A DNA stretch of 64,000 bases from Viola odorata (GCA_963691705.1 OY829543.1:50448564-50512563); one strand, 5' to 3'; shown: positions 22,258 through 32,917, numbered from the stretch's first letter. The notes: generated by a model from the sequence alone, not told the origin. Numbers and translations: made by a program.

Positions 22258-24421
22258 TCAACCTTCGGGGTGCCTCCGTTTCCAGCCTGCCGCTTTAGCT
22301 TGGCGAAAGCCCTCCTCATTAAGGTGGCCAGATCTTCGTTCGAAGGCGGCAGTGACCTCATCGGGTTTGTAGGCGTCGACCCTATGGGCTTCCTCAAAGC
22401 AAGCGACCAAAATAGAGGCAGTCTGCTCGACATGCCATAGGCTCTTATCAGCCGACTCTTCCTCCAGGGCAGCTTTCTCCTTGGCCAGGGATGACTTCTC
22501 ATTCTCCAAGGCAGTAACTTTGGCCCTCTCCGCTGCCAAGGCGGCCGACTGCTCTTCTTTCTGTTTCTGATGAGCCAGTAATAAGTTTGTACGCTCCTCC
22601 AGTAACTTTTTCTTCTCATTCTGCTCTCGCGCTAATTCTTCCAAAGCAGAGGAAAGAGAGGCAGCCTGACGTCGCGCCTCCTCTGCCCAGTAATGGAATT
22701 TCATCAAATTAGTGAAAAGGTTGGTGCGCAAGGAGTTCTCTCTATCAAACGCGTCTTTAGAAAGAAAAGCGTCACGTTCGGCAGCAGACGCCAATACTTG
22801 GGAAGCCAATAAAGCCGAAACTTCATCCGAGCCATCACCCCCTAATGCCGCCAAGCCGGTGTTACGGAAATCATATAGTCCAACTTGATGGGTTATAGAG
22901 CTAACCCCACCTATCGGACTAAGATCAGCCACAAAGTTGAAAGTGGTACCTCCTTCGCCATAGCGATCCCGCGGAGGAATGCTCGAAGGAGCAAACGCCA
23001 GAGGAGAAGGAGGGTGAACCTGGGTGGACGAACCCCCTGGAGCAAGATAAGCGCCATGGGGCTGATAGCTTGAAAGATCCTGCAAGACATCTTGATACCC
23101 TGGATTAGAGGAATATGCGTGAGCGAGACCGCCGAAAGAATTGGGCGAAACCCCGAAGGTATCACCTGTGCCCAAGTTCTCCAAAAATTCTGACTGATTC
23201 CTTCCCTGAGGAACAGCCGTAGAGTCAAACCCGTCCGGAGGCCTACTCCCCATCCCGGTGGTAGAGGAAGATGGATTTCTGCCCTCATCTTCCTGCCGCT
23301 GTCTCTTCTTGGAGCCAGTCAACACGTATCTTATATTCATATCGCCTGAGGGAGGAACGGAGGTAGCAACAACGGTAGTGTCTTGCCAAGAACGCAATGT
23401 GAAATATAGAAAAGAGAAATCAAACGACGACAGACGTCGAAATATAGCATATCATGACTAAAAGGCACCCTTACTGTATCAGTGTGGGGAAGAGGCGCTT
23501 CTGAAGAGCCTGCCGCGTCTGGAGAAGGTGTAAGAGCGGCGACACTTCTCATTTTTCTCTTCTTTTTTCCTTTGGCAATGGCCTTAGGAGCCTTAGAAGA
23601 AGAAGAAGGCTGGGCAGGAGGAGCAGCGATGGTCACAAGGGGAACGCCTGAAGGAATGTCAGAATCCCTCACACCGATCGAAGAAGAGGAAACTTGAACA
23701 AGAGTAGCGGAAGTAGCCGGAAGATCGGTAGGATTGTCAGTTACTTCCGTGGAAGTAGCTCTCTCCTTTTCTTCTCGCTCTTGAGCCCTTTTCAAGCGTC
23801 TCCTTACGCTCTCAGGTTTATAATTGGGATCCGTCGCTGCGAAAGCACAAAATAGCTTCAGCATTAGTATCAGCGATAACAAAGAAAAGAGTGACGCGAC
23901 ACTCACGTTTAACACAAGATTGAATGTCCATTCTACGGGCCACTTGACGAATGTGAACGCTGATTTCCAGTTTGAGCAATGTGTTTAACCAGTCTTGCTC
24001 ACGTTTCGGAAGGGTCCCTGGTCGGCTCCAGACGTTGTCATCCACGTTTTGATTAAAACCAGATCACCACCAGGAAACGGAAAGTTCCCTCAACCTTCTC
24101 TCCCACGCGAGTGGATGATCGACTCGACTCCTCCTTGACAGACGGCGACACCGCTTTAACAGCTGAGCAGGCGGAATGAGCCCTTGGCGGTGACTCGTCA
24201 GGAGGGAAAGATGTTTCTCTCCCCTTCGAAGAGAAAGAAGCAAGAGAATTGAAGAATGACTTAGATGCCTTCGCAACATCTTTCCTCCGCCTCTTGCGGC
24301 ACCGTCGGCGAGCAGGTGGCCTCCAGGGAGGCGACGGAGGAGGATTATCCGAATCAGGAGAAGTCGGAGGAGTTGGTGGAGAATCTCGAGCGAACGTATC
24401 TAAAAAATGAGAATCAGCCAT
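22258..24421 (-). pseudogene. Antisense spliced gene of B1, N-terminus replaced
   Basis: Exon 3 (about 23382-22258), exon 2 (23836-23475) and the end of exon 1 (24076-23907) match the intact B2 gene at 60212-62572, with the same intron places. Upstream of 24077 the sequence is different: an ORF starting MADSHFLDTFARD at 24421, Pro/Arg-rich, ends in a stop just after the junction (LVVIWF). An internal deletion has therefore joined the front of another antisense gene to the tail of this one, out of frame, and removed the conserved N-terminal domain. The second splice acceptor is also damaged (CAG to CAA, plus-strand T at 23383; B2 has C). Exon 3 keeps the coiled coil (EELAREQNEKKKLLEERTN). Confidence 0.75.
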
Positions 24422-24489
24422 GAGATCACAGAATATTAATAGAGGAAAAAGCAACAAGGGGACAAAGAATAACGAAGGGGAAAAGATCC

Positions 24490-24497
24490 CTTAAATA
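24490..24497 (-). promoter_or_regulatory. TATA-like box upstream of antisense ATG 24421
   Basis: Minus-strand TATTTAAG lies about 70 bp upstream of the MADSHFL start. Confidence 0.35.
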
Positions 24498-24887
24498 GCC
24501 AGAAATTTGGGAAGAAAGGATCTTTGATCTTCTAACCTGACTCTTGAAAGAAGACACGTGTACAGCCTGAAGTGCAGACATGGATTTACAGTCACGCCTG
24601 TTGAGATTTTCCCCTGATCGAGGAAAACCGCAAAATCGCCCAATCAGTTGCCAGGACAACCGCGGCGTAGATTTAATGTTGAACAACCAATCAGAAAACC
24701 GCCCAGTGGCTGAACCATTTTCAGTTGGGCTAAGAATATCTCCAAGAAAGACAAAGGGCGCATTAAAGAAGAAGAACAGTTGCAAAACGACGTACTAAAA
24801 CCAGTTTATTTATTATGGCCTAGGGGCCGGAAAGTACATTTACATGCCAGAAAAAAAAGAGAAAAAGCCCAAAAGGAGCCATCGTTA

Positions 24888-25265
24888 TCAGGCGTCAGAG
24901 CCAGCATCCTCAGGCACTTCGGGAAGGTCCTACAGAGAATCCATGACCAGAATCAGATCATGGGAGGTGGCTCTCATTCCCTTCAGGCAGCACCCCAACA
25001 TATCCTTGCGCTGCTGCAACATGGCGATTACCACTTGAATCCGAGCGATGGAGGCAGCCAACTTTGACACGCTTTCTAGAGGGCTGAAATCCTCCAGAGA
25101 TGTGGCCCCCAGCCTGGAATGAAGAGGGTTCAACATTCCTTGCAGCTCCAGGATGTCCTCAGAGGTCTTGACCAACATGTTCTCCAGGAACTCGACATCC
25201 CCATCATTGAGGTTCTTGAGAGAATGGCCCTTGGAAAGGAGAAAATTCTTAGTCAAATTATCCAT
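24888..25265 (-). pseudogene. Small antisense helical protein (B1), premature stop near the end
   Basis: It starts MDNLTKNFLLSKG and runs 111 codons to a TAG. The same frame continues with DLPEVPEDAGSDA and a stop at 24888, aligning with the end of the B0 protein (7120-7503), so about 14 residues were probably lost. A CAG-to-TAG change is likely but no sense partner is in the window. Conserved blocks are KTSEDILELQG, LEDFSPLES and MLQQRKDMLGCCLKGMRA. A TATA-like box lies at 25314-25321, about 50 bp upstream. The family is unknown to me. Confidence 0.6.
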
Positions 25266-25313
25266 GATGAAAATAGCCAGAGATGAGGAGAACGTGGGTG
25301 GAGAAAGTTCCCC

Positions 25314-25321
25314 AATTTATA
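25314..25321 (-). promoter_or_regulatory. TATA-like box of small antisense gene (B1)
   Basis: Minus-strand TATAAATT, the same octamer and nearly the same spacing as in B0 (7564-7571). Confidence 0.45.
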
Positions 25322-26244
25322 GGCCTCATGAGAGAGGCCTTGGAAAGAACAAAGAGGTCCTCAAAAGGCGAGCCGTCTCGTCACCCCTAAGGACTGATAA
25401 GCCTAAAGCGGAGTCAAAGGTTGATGCTCGTATGCCATCCGCGACATGAATGTTCGAAAGGATGCAAGATGAAATATGGAAAAATGCCCCAAAGGCACGA
25501 TATCACGGGTAGCCATTACATAAAAGCCATATGGTTACCGGTATCCACAGTGTAAGGCCGCGTTGATGTCGCAGGTGGCCCTAGATGCGTAAAACCTCAT
25601 CGACATCGTAGGCATCTGGTGGTATAAAGCCGCGTTAATCATAGGCAGCTAATGGCGTAAAGCCGCGATGATATCGTTGTTTCCTTAAAGCGAAAGAGGA
25701 AAATGGGCCCCGCGTGACCTCAAACCCTTGTAAGTATAAAAGTTTACTAACTTCTCTATAAACGCCTATCTCCTCAGTGTGTTTTCAGTACACTTGAAAG
25801 GATGATGGAATCAGAATGAATGCAAATCCACGACATGACTTGGTTGCAGTCTTTGGCGGTATCACAAGTGACCCGTCAACAGCCCTTCTATGGCATGAAT
25901 AGAATTGAGACTCCGTAAGCCCTGTCAAGAAGCCAAACAGACTAACATCGTTGTGCGAAAGCAATGCCCTCATAATCACAAGCGTAATAGCAGCGTCTTT
26001 CGTGGACCTCTTAACGCCTCAGAAGAATAGGTCTCTGGATAAGAATGAAGGACGGAATCCACTTTATCGCTGGAAAGCTTCAGAACTAAGTTCCAGCTCA
26101 TCGTTTAACACGGTTTATGTCGGGCAGGCAGAGAAACTCGGAGATCCTGCAGACATACCGCCCTACGAAGGAACAAGTTTTCATCTAAGATTTCAGATAT
26201 GGACAGCCCTTGGTAAACACTCGGGCTCGTTTTCAGTTGGGCTT
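25322..26244. other. B1 spacer before 3' LTR
   Basis: No convincing gene. Imperfect repeats with TAAAGCCGCG lie at about 25550-25675. The end (26209-26244) reads AGCCC..ACTCGGGCT..CAGTTGGGCTTA directly before the LTR. It is not purine-rich. Confidence 0.5.
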
Positions 26245-26776
26245 ATGATAACAATCAAGACAGCCCTAACGGTGCTACCACCCTTGCGGCTCCCACCAGG
26301 ACGATTTCCCATAAGAACCGTAAGATATCTTCATATCGCCCGAGAATCAGAGAAGAATTCCTAGGATGGTCGACATCAGCGGGGGGGTGGGGGGTGGGGA
26401 CTCACGCGACTCTACACGCACGACACCATCCCATCCTAGGGGCCCACGAGCTTATCGCTCCCGGCAGCCCGTATGATATCGCTCATGACGTCATCTGTCG
26501 GTATCGCTTGTGACTTCACCATCTGACATCGCCTGGATTGGTATCGCCAGGTATCGCCGAACAGGCCTATAAATACCCCTACTTTTCCAATCTGAAGGTA
26601 AGATCGAGATCACTAAGACGAACCTCTGTTATTTTTGAAACCCGGACTGACTTAAGCATCGGAGTGTCTACGCCGGAGCCCCCCTCCGGCGCTTTGCAGG
26701 TACATTCGACGCCGACCACCACCGTTCCGATCAACCACGACTCCGAATCTTACAAGATCGACATTGAATCTTATCA
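26245..26776 (+). repeat. B1 3' LTR (532 bp)
   Basis: Starts TGATAACAAT and ends CTTATCA before target duplication ATTTC (26777-26781). TATA box at 26568-26575; intact U5 hairpin at 26671-26691 (CGCCGGAG / CTCCGGCG). Confidence 0.92.
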
Positions 26777-26781
26777 ATTTC

Positions 26782-28225
26782 TGGTGTCTTGAAGATCGAG
26801 GTCTAGAAGAGCAGAAGTCGTCGAGCCCACGACGCTAACCAGACCAGTGAGCTGTCTCAAGCCCCTGACTTCCCTGTGTTAGATTCAAGATCAAGAGGCA
26901 AAGGAAGGAATCCCAAGCGCTTCTAGAAGGTGCTAGATGCTTCTAGAAGATTCTGGAATATTCTCTGCCAAGGACGCGGTCCCCTTGTGTGTTGGCGTCC
27001 TCCCAAGCGCTGACACCTTCTCTCCCTTAGCTGTATTTTTGTCCCCTAGCTAGTTTTAGTCTATATAAGCTTAGCTGTAGGGTTTTGTAAAAGGGGGGCT
27101 GATTTAAGACATTAAAAATATCTCTCTTCTTACCCTAATTTCGGGGGATTTTATTCTCTTGAAAATTGGTGCAGCCATCACTTTTGTAAAGGGGAAAACT
27201 TTCCTTCTTTGATTTATAAAATCAGTCACCGGTTTATTCTAATATTTTTTCTTTAATCTTTCTTGCATGATATTTATTACCTACTGTTCATATATTGTTA
27301 TGAGTAGCTAAATATCGCTTTCTTAGTAAAGGGTGTTTCAAGGGTTAGTTAGGAGGCTTAAAGTGTGCTTAATATATTCTCTTGTCATATTCAATCCCTT
27401 ACCGTTTTAATCCTTGCTCATTTAGAACTGTTGAGGGCCTGATTAACTGTCAATATTTCTGCTTGTGTATTGTCATTCTCTGGGTTATACCTGACGCGAA
27501 TCCTTGAGATAGAGTAGACACCTAGCGTAGACATCGTGAGAGGTCTTTCGTCTAAGGGTATTTGATTGTTTGGGTTAAGTGATGCGAGCTTGACAACCTG
27601 AGATGTCACGCCCCAGATCTGTCTTGCCTCCACTTCATGGGCGCTTTGAGTAGTGCCTCCCCGTATTCGTGCCTGGGAGGACGGCGAAACGTCCAGGCCG
27701 CCCCATATGTAGAAACGGGGGGTGGCTTCTACCTACGAAGGTGAGTAGGGAGTCTACCTGGAAACATGACTCCTATAGCAAATCTATGCTGGAGTTTGGA
27801 ATATCTTCGAGCTCATGAATAGCTGACCTAGAAAGCAACTCGAGAACACCTTTTGCTAAGATCTTTTCCCAACTGATTTATATCTTTCTTATTGCTTTTC
27901 GTGCTCTTGAATATATTTTGTTATCTAGCCCCTGATTGCTTTTTACTTTCGAGGCCCCGAATGTTTGTTACTTTTAAGATTGTGTTTCACATATATCTAC
28001 TTAACTGTTTTGTTAGCTCCCATATCTGCGTCGATTAATTCATTAATCGACAGAAACTGTCCCCCAGTGTTTCTTACCCGTATTCTGCTGCATTTGTGCC
28101 TTGTCATACATCTTTACTAACAGTTTATTCCTTCAATCTCTGTGGTTCGACCCTGTCTTGCCTTGTACACATTTATTTGTGCATTTAGGCATCAGGATAA
28201 ATTTAATACATTTGAGTGACGATCA
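26782..28225 (+). repeat. A1 3' LTR, second part (after B1)
   Basis: Continues the LTR interrupted at 14662. It aligns with the A2 5' LTR (about 37040-38449) and 3' LTR (50180-51630). TATA box TATATAA at 27062-27068. The U5 motif TCTCTGTGGTTCGACCC lies near 28138. It ends ..GTGACGATCA. ORFs inside are not genes. Confidence 0.85.
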
Positions 28226-28367
28226 CCATGACGATTAGGTTCCCTAAACCTTAGAAAATTAGAGTGGCGACTTCATTTTGCATGATGTTAAGACAAGTCC
28301 AACGCTTGTCTCGCATTGTGGCCCGTCCCGATCCTTTACTCGTTTTCAACAAAAAAAGGGTGCGATA
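28226..28367 (+). repeat. End of Ogre-like LTR (C)
   Basis: TTAGGTTCCCTAAACC and GGTGCGATA match the end of LTR E (..GGTGCGACA). One C-to-T change alters the terminal CA. Confidence 0.65.
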
Positions 28368-28370
28368 GTT

Positions 28371-28387
28371 TGGCGACTTCACTAGGG
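28371..28387 (+). other. Primer binding site of C, tRNA-Arg type
   Basis: TGGCGACTTCACTAGGG lies 3 bases after the LTR and resembles TGGCGACTCCACTGGGG, the tRNA-Arg-type site used by Ogre-like elements. The differences look like C-to-T and G-to-A decay. Confidence 0.6.
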
Positions 28388-29971
28388 ACGTTTAGGGTCG
28401 AAGCCGGTTTTATGGTGTTTGCTTTTTATTATTATTTACTTGCTTTAAATAAATTATTTTCATGATTGTTATATGCTATTGGCTTTAATAAATTGTTCAT
28501 ATACATCTCATGCATAATGCTTATCGCCGGCCATGATACCCAATAGGATTAGGAAGGTATTTGTGAAGCCCTATGGACTTGTGTCCCAGTATGCTTTCAT
28601 AAACCCTAACTCGGATTTGAACCCCTAAATGGATTGAGCACCCAGAATCCTTGTCATGATTCGGTCAAAGCTCTCGTATCCATTTAATGAGGGACCCCTT
28701 TTAGGGTATCATCCGAGAACCTTCAAGCCAGTTAGAAATAGTTGGAGTCACACCAGCATATACATCATGTTTGTGCATTTATTTTTGCCGATGCCATGTT
28801 TATGTGTTACGGTTTCACTTTATACTTGTATTTCCCTCATGTTGTATTTTTTCCGCTAACGCAACAATTTTCTTTTCTTCTCGTAAAACAACCCCACCTT
28901 ACTTGTTTGCTCAAACGGCAACATCCACGATGCTTTCACTTAATACTTTCGGGATTTCAAGCTACAATGGGCAATTGGAACAAGGCGACATGTTGAAACC
29001 CGGTTTCGTGCCCGATATCGCGACTAGGATTGGAATGGACGTAGTGGAGTTTGACGTTTCGGAACTTGGGAAATTAAATCACGCATCAGCTACTTAGATT
29101 TTCATCTTTTCGCCCCATGTAATGATGTTCCTAGACTTTTATCTATTTAGCCTTTCCTTGGATGAGTCTAGATAGTTGACCGAGCTTGCAACGGTTGTAA
29201 CCCTTTTTGGACAAAAGTCGTAAATGACAAGTTTATGCGTATTCGGATATTTATTAAATGAGCGCCTTCACCTTTCAAAGGAATTTCTTTCGTTCATCCA
29301 AGAGCAACAAATGGCCATCCCTCACAAAAAGAGAAACCTTCCCCAAAATAAACCACATATGGAGCCCAAAAAAAAAAAACAACAACAACAAAAAACTGTC
29401 ATTGGAAATAAAAGCACACTCACCCTAATTTTTTTTTTCAAAACGCAAGCAATTTTTGTTTTGAGTTCAGCCGCACACTCTTTTACCTTGGCCAATATCA
29501 ATGCGATTTACTCAGAGTTTCCACTCAGATAAAACACGAAAGACGTAGATAATAGGCTGAAGTCTGCCCACGCCAAATTTCAGAATTTTTTTGCCGGCGC
29601 ATATCTCACAAAAAAATCATAATGCATGGACAGTTGCTCCTTCTCGGTTTCAGCTGCGCACTCCTTTGTTGTGGCCAACGTCTCCTCGTAGCACCGATCC
29701 ATGGGTTTCGTTGATAGCATCCAAGATCATATCTCGTCGAGTGGAAAGAATAAAAGCTTCCTTCGTATCTTCACCGAAGTGTCATCTTCTCATTCGTCCT
29801 AAAAGTATTAAGTGAAAGTGTGGCCGGAAGAGTGAATAAGCAGCGTGGAGGCCTCGGGATTGCATCTCACATGCATATTGTCGCCCATACTTCATATTAT
29901 TCACTTGTCTATTTTTCTTTTTCCGGTTAACGATAGCTCCTCGAAGAAAAACTACTCCCCTAAGGCTCCCT
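28388..29971 (+). other. Leader of element C
   Basis: A long leader between primer site and gag. Ogre elements often have an extra ORF here. The ORFs present (28656-29097, 29224-29532) overlap in several frames and have no motif I recognise, so I do not call a gene. Confidence 0.4.
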
Positions 29972-29994
29972 GTGACTAGGCTGCAAGAGCGAAA

Positions 29995-31537
29995 AATGGC
30001 CGAACAAGCTAAGACAGAAGAAGAATTGGCTGCTACAATAGCAGAATTGGAAGAACAAGTTAGGGTCACTATAGAGAGGGTTGCTCAGGCCGGAAAAGAG
30101 CGAGATGAAGCAACCACTGAATTCCCACCCGGTTTTGATCCTAATCAAGTGATGAGACCTTCCTTATCCGCCATCGCTGGGTCTTCGGTAGCCCAATCAT
30201 TTTCTGTTCCTGGGGGTCAATGGAAATGGATTGATCCTTTCGTTGTACCTATCACCACAAACCCTGTAGTTAACACAGGTGAAGAAATTACTAACTCTCC
30301 CCAACACCTTATGGTTAATCCCGCATTGGACCCTGGTAAAAATTCGATCCAGTATCTCTGCCCACTTCAGGGCCACTCTACTCAAGCCTTGATTCCTGAA
30401 GCTTCGAGAGTTCGGCCTCTTATTATCCATCAGACACCACAGTTCTTGTCTGGACCTTTGTTACCCGTCGGTCCTAGCACTGTCATCACAGAAAGGCCAA
30501 ACATGGATAGATTGAGCCTGCTAGAAGAAAGGCTCAGAGCTATTGAAGGAACTGACCCTTTTGACCCCACCGGCCCCGCTGACATGTGCATGGTCCCGGG
30601 GATCATAATGCCTCCAAAATATAAGGTTCCTGATTTCGAGAAGTATACAGGAGTCGAGTGCCCGAAAACTCACCTCAAGGACTATTACAACAAAATGGTC
30701 GATATGATACACAATTAGCCTTTGTTGATCTATCTATTCAGGGAGAGCCTGGCCAAAAATGCATTAACTTGTTACACGAGTCTGGATAGGATTAAAATTA
30801 GAACCTGGAGAGATTTATCTGACGCCTTCTTTAAACAGTACAAGTTCAATATGGAGGTGGCGCCCGACCTTTCTGATCTCCAAAACCTTGAGAAAAAAAC
30901 TGAAGAAACAGTGAAAACCTATGCTCAGAGGTGGAGAGAACTAGCTTCCAGGATTTCCCCTCCTTTGAATGACAAAGAGCTCTTGTCAATTTTTGTGAAC
31001 ACCTTCAAAGCTCCTTACTACACCTATCTCATCTCCAATCCCTCGAGTAACTTTTTTGACATGGTTCTAGTTGCCGAGAGGGTAGAACAAGGAATTAAGT
31101 CTGGGAAGATTGTTGTCTCCGCATCAGAGGTAACACCTAAGGAAGAGCCCATCATGAAGAAAGATGTCAACTTTGCCTCTCACCAGCCTAGCTACAAGCC
31201 GCCTTTCGCGCCACCTCCTCAAAACCCTGCGCCATCTCCATCACCTCCATATAACCCACCAAACAACCAAAATAACCTAAGTAATCGTTGGAACCGGGAG
31301 CCGCTGCCACCTCTTCTTGTTCCTCTGGAGGAAATTTACAAGTATCTCTTGGCAGCCGGGCAGATTGTGCCGATCCCACCCCTACATCTACAACCTCCTT
31401 ACCCGAAATGGTATAACCCCAACGCAAAGTGCGAGTACCACGCTGGAGCACCAGGCCATCCTCTAGAAAACTGTTTTGCCTTTAAAGGAAAGTTAATCAC
31501 TTGCTCAAGAGCGGATGGATCTCATTTGAAGGGCTAG
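29995..31537 (+). pseudogene. Ogre/Tat-like gag (C), one internal stop
   Basis: One frame from the ATG at about 29995 with a TAG at 30716-30718. The N-terminal part has a short coiled coil (EEELAATIAELEEQVRVTIE). After the stop comes a clear retrotransposon gag core (LIYLFRESLAKNALTCYTSL.. RTWRDLSDAFFKQYKFN) and a Pro-rich linker. It ends near CEYHAGAPGHPLENC, a Tat-type zinc-knuckle-like motif followed by FKGKL. It would form the particle shell. It stops at 31537 without protease. Confidence 0.7.
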
Positions 31538-31658
31538 CCAAAGAACCCAACACAAGCATGTTTTATTGTCTTTTATAGGAACTCGCGTTCCCCTTCGGTT
31601 TAAAAATAAATAAATATATTTAACCTTTTTTTGAGCGTCTTACTGTCCGAGTTTCAGG

Positions 31659-31980
31659 ATGAACGTTAATTCAGTTGGTCTTGATAAACCCTATGTCCTT
31701 ACCGGTGAAGAAAGTATCGCCACAACTGAAATTGAGGATAGGGTCCCACGTGAGTTGGCCCGTTTAGTTGAGAATTTAGAGAAGGAGATAGTTCCTCATC
31801 AGGAGAAATCAGAGGAAATAAATTTGGGGGCAAACGAGGAAAATCAAAAAATTGTCAAGATCGGAACAACCTTAAAGTCTAATCAGAGAGAAACGATAAT
31901 CTCCCTCCTTGAAGAATACTCGGACGTATTCGCTTGGTCATGCAACGATATGCCGGGTCTTGAACCCCAATATAGTCGAG
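31659..31980 (+). pseudogene. Fragment of pol before RT (C)
   Basis: About 107 codons. The motif LLEEYSDVFAWSCNDMPGLE is the conserved sequence just before RT in Tat/Ogre elements (B1 has the counterpart CQGDFAWKPSDMPGI near 17960). RT itself is absent; the frame runs into unrelated Athila-like DNA at about 31983. Confidence 0.65.
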
Positions 31981-32173
31981 CCTCCGACTTTAAACAAGGA
32001 CGCTTCGTGGGAGGCAACACACATGTTCTTTTCGATATTTCTATTTTTTGTTAATTTTAAATTCAACATCTTGGGATACTTTTTTCCTATGAATTTACTA
32101 TTTAATTGTCTCTTCAGTTCAGTGCAACGAGACTTGTAAACTTGGGGGCCAGCGAATGAAGTAACGACCAAAG

Positions 32174-32357
32174 GAAGGCATTGAAAAATGTCAAAGCTCA
32201 TTTTTCAAGGAAGTTGTCCTTTGTGTTTACAATTTCCCCTTTGCAATTTACATTTCTGTGATTTATGTTTTCGCAATTTTCATTTCCGCAATTTTACATT
32301 TCAGGTGCAACGAGACTTGTAAACTTGGGGGCAAGCAAGTGAAGTGACGACCAAAAG
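32174..32357 (+). repeat. Left copy of 184-bp direct repeat flanking D
   Basis: GAAGGCATTGAAAAATG.. to ..GACCAAAAG is identical to 34684-34867 except A at 32291 against G at 34801. Confidence 0.92.
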
Positions 32358-32834
32358 TGGCAGCGTCTGTTCGGGAGCAGCAGAAGTGGCAGCGTCGGGG
32401 TCTTGAATTTGGGAGAGGCATGCGGAGTCTTCTTCAAGGTCCTCTTGAAGCCATTGCTCCTTAAGCTCCTGCATTTCCAAAGTTAGCTCTTTTAATTGAT
32501 TTTCCATGTTAATCAACCTCATATTATTTGATTCGGGAGCTGGGGCAGCGTCGAGGGCAAGATGATAGGGCAAGGATGTGAAGTTTTCTTCAATATACTC
32601 TTGGCGCCTCTGCTCCCGAAAGGTCTCTTTAAATTGATTAACCATGCCAATTAATGCAGCCAGATTTCCTTGAGAGAACCCCGTGTCTTGAGGAGGTTGT
32701 GGAGGCTGAAAATATTGATATCGAGGTCTCGACTGCACTCCATAGTTGAAATTTCCTTGATTCCAGCACGGGGGGTTGGGAGTAAAATGCTGAGGAAAAG
32801 AGGGTGAATGAGAATAAGAATTAAAATAAGACAT
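32358..32834 (-). pseudogene. Truncated gag-like ORF of D
   Basis: It starts MSYFNSYSHSPSFPQHF soon after the primer site. The first half is Gln/Pro/Phe-rich (YQYFQPPQPPQDTGF). It then has an amphipathic helical stretch (MRLINMENQLKELTLEMQEL). It lacks the usual gag core before the cut at 32358; the frame then reads into the flanking repeat. The short N-terminal design suggests a non-autonomous Athila derivative. Confidence 0.5.
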
Positions 32835-32895
32835 TTAAAGAAAGAAATAAAATAAAACAAAAATCTGGACTTGTCTAGGGCAAGACTTAACACCA

Positions 32896-32914
32896 ATCCC
32901 CGGCAACGGCGCCA
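32896..32914 (-). other. Primer binding site of D, tRNA-Asp type
   Basis: Minus-strand TGGCGCCGTTGCCGGGGAT, a perfect match to the A1 site. Confidence 0.85.
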
Positions 32915-32917
32915 TTT

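Larger units (their letters stand above)
14663..26776 (+). mobile_element. Nearly complete Tat-lineage Ty3/gypsy retrotransposon B1
   Basis: Both LTRs are present (14663-15195 and 26245-26776), each TGATAACAAT..CTTATCA, with a perfect ATTTC target duplication. The order is primer site, gag-protease-RT-RNase H-second RNase H-integrase in one frame, hairpin array, then antisense genes. The second RNase H and the antisense genes place it in the Tat lineage. By hand count the LTRs differ at about a dozen positions outside a G-run in about 520 bp, so the insertion is fairly young. It is closely similar to B2 throughout pol. Two nonsense changes and a 2-bp deletion make its polyprotein non-functional. 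Confidence 0.92.
1..28225 (+). mobile_element. Athila-like LTR retrotransposon A1, host of several nested insertions
   Basis: The left edge holds the last 31 bases of the 5' LTR, a tRNA-Asp primer site and the gag start. The right part holds the post-pol ORF, the 3' UTR and a 3' LTR ending at 28225. The two LTR ends differ at only one base over about 30 bp, and both differ more from the second Athila copy at 36885, so I pair them. Nearly all of gag and pol is missing, replaced by a reversed LTR, Tat element B0 with an Ogre-like insert, and reversed element G. B1 splits the 3' LTR. The 5 bases after the 3' LTR (CCATG, 28226-28230) should equal the target duplication, but the matching left flank lies outside the window. 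Family placement is fairly sure; that every piece belongs to a single insertion is inference. Confidence 0.7.
28226..31982 (+). mobile_element. Partial Ogre-like element C (LTR end, leader, gag, pol stub)
   Basis: It begins inside an Ogre-like LTR (similar to the last part of E, 6720-6872), then has a primer site, a 1.6-kb leader, gag, and a short piece just before RT. Protease, RT, RNase H and integrase are missing. At about 31983 the sequence changes to an Athila-like 3' region. A1 probably inserted into this LTR, because A1 ends at 28225 in mid-LTR. Confidence 0.65.

Noticed and set aside
28656..29097. Ogre-type ORF1 in the leader of element C
   Set aside because: Three overlapping frames are open, composition is not gene-like and no motif is seen; kept only as leader.
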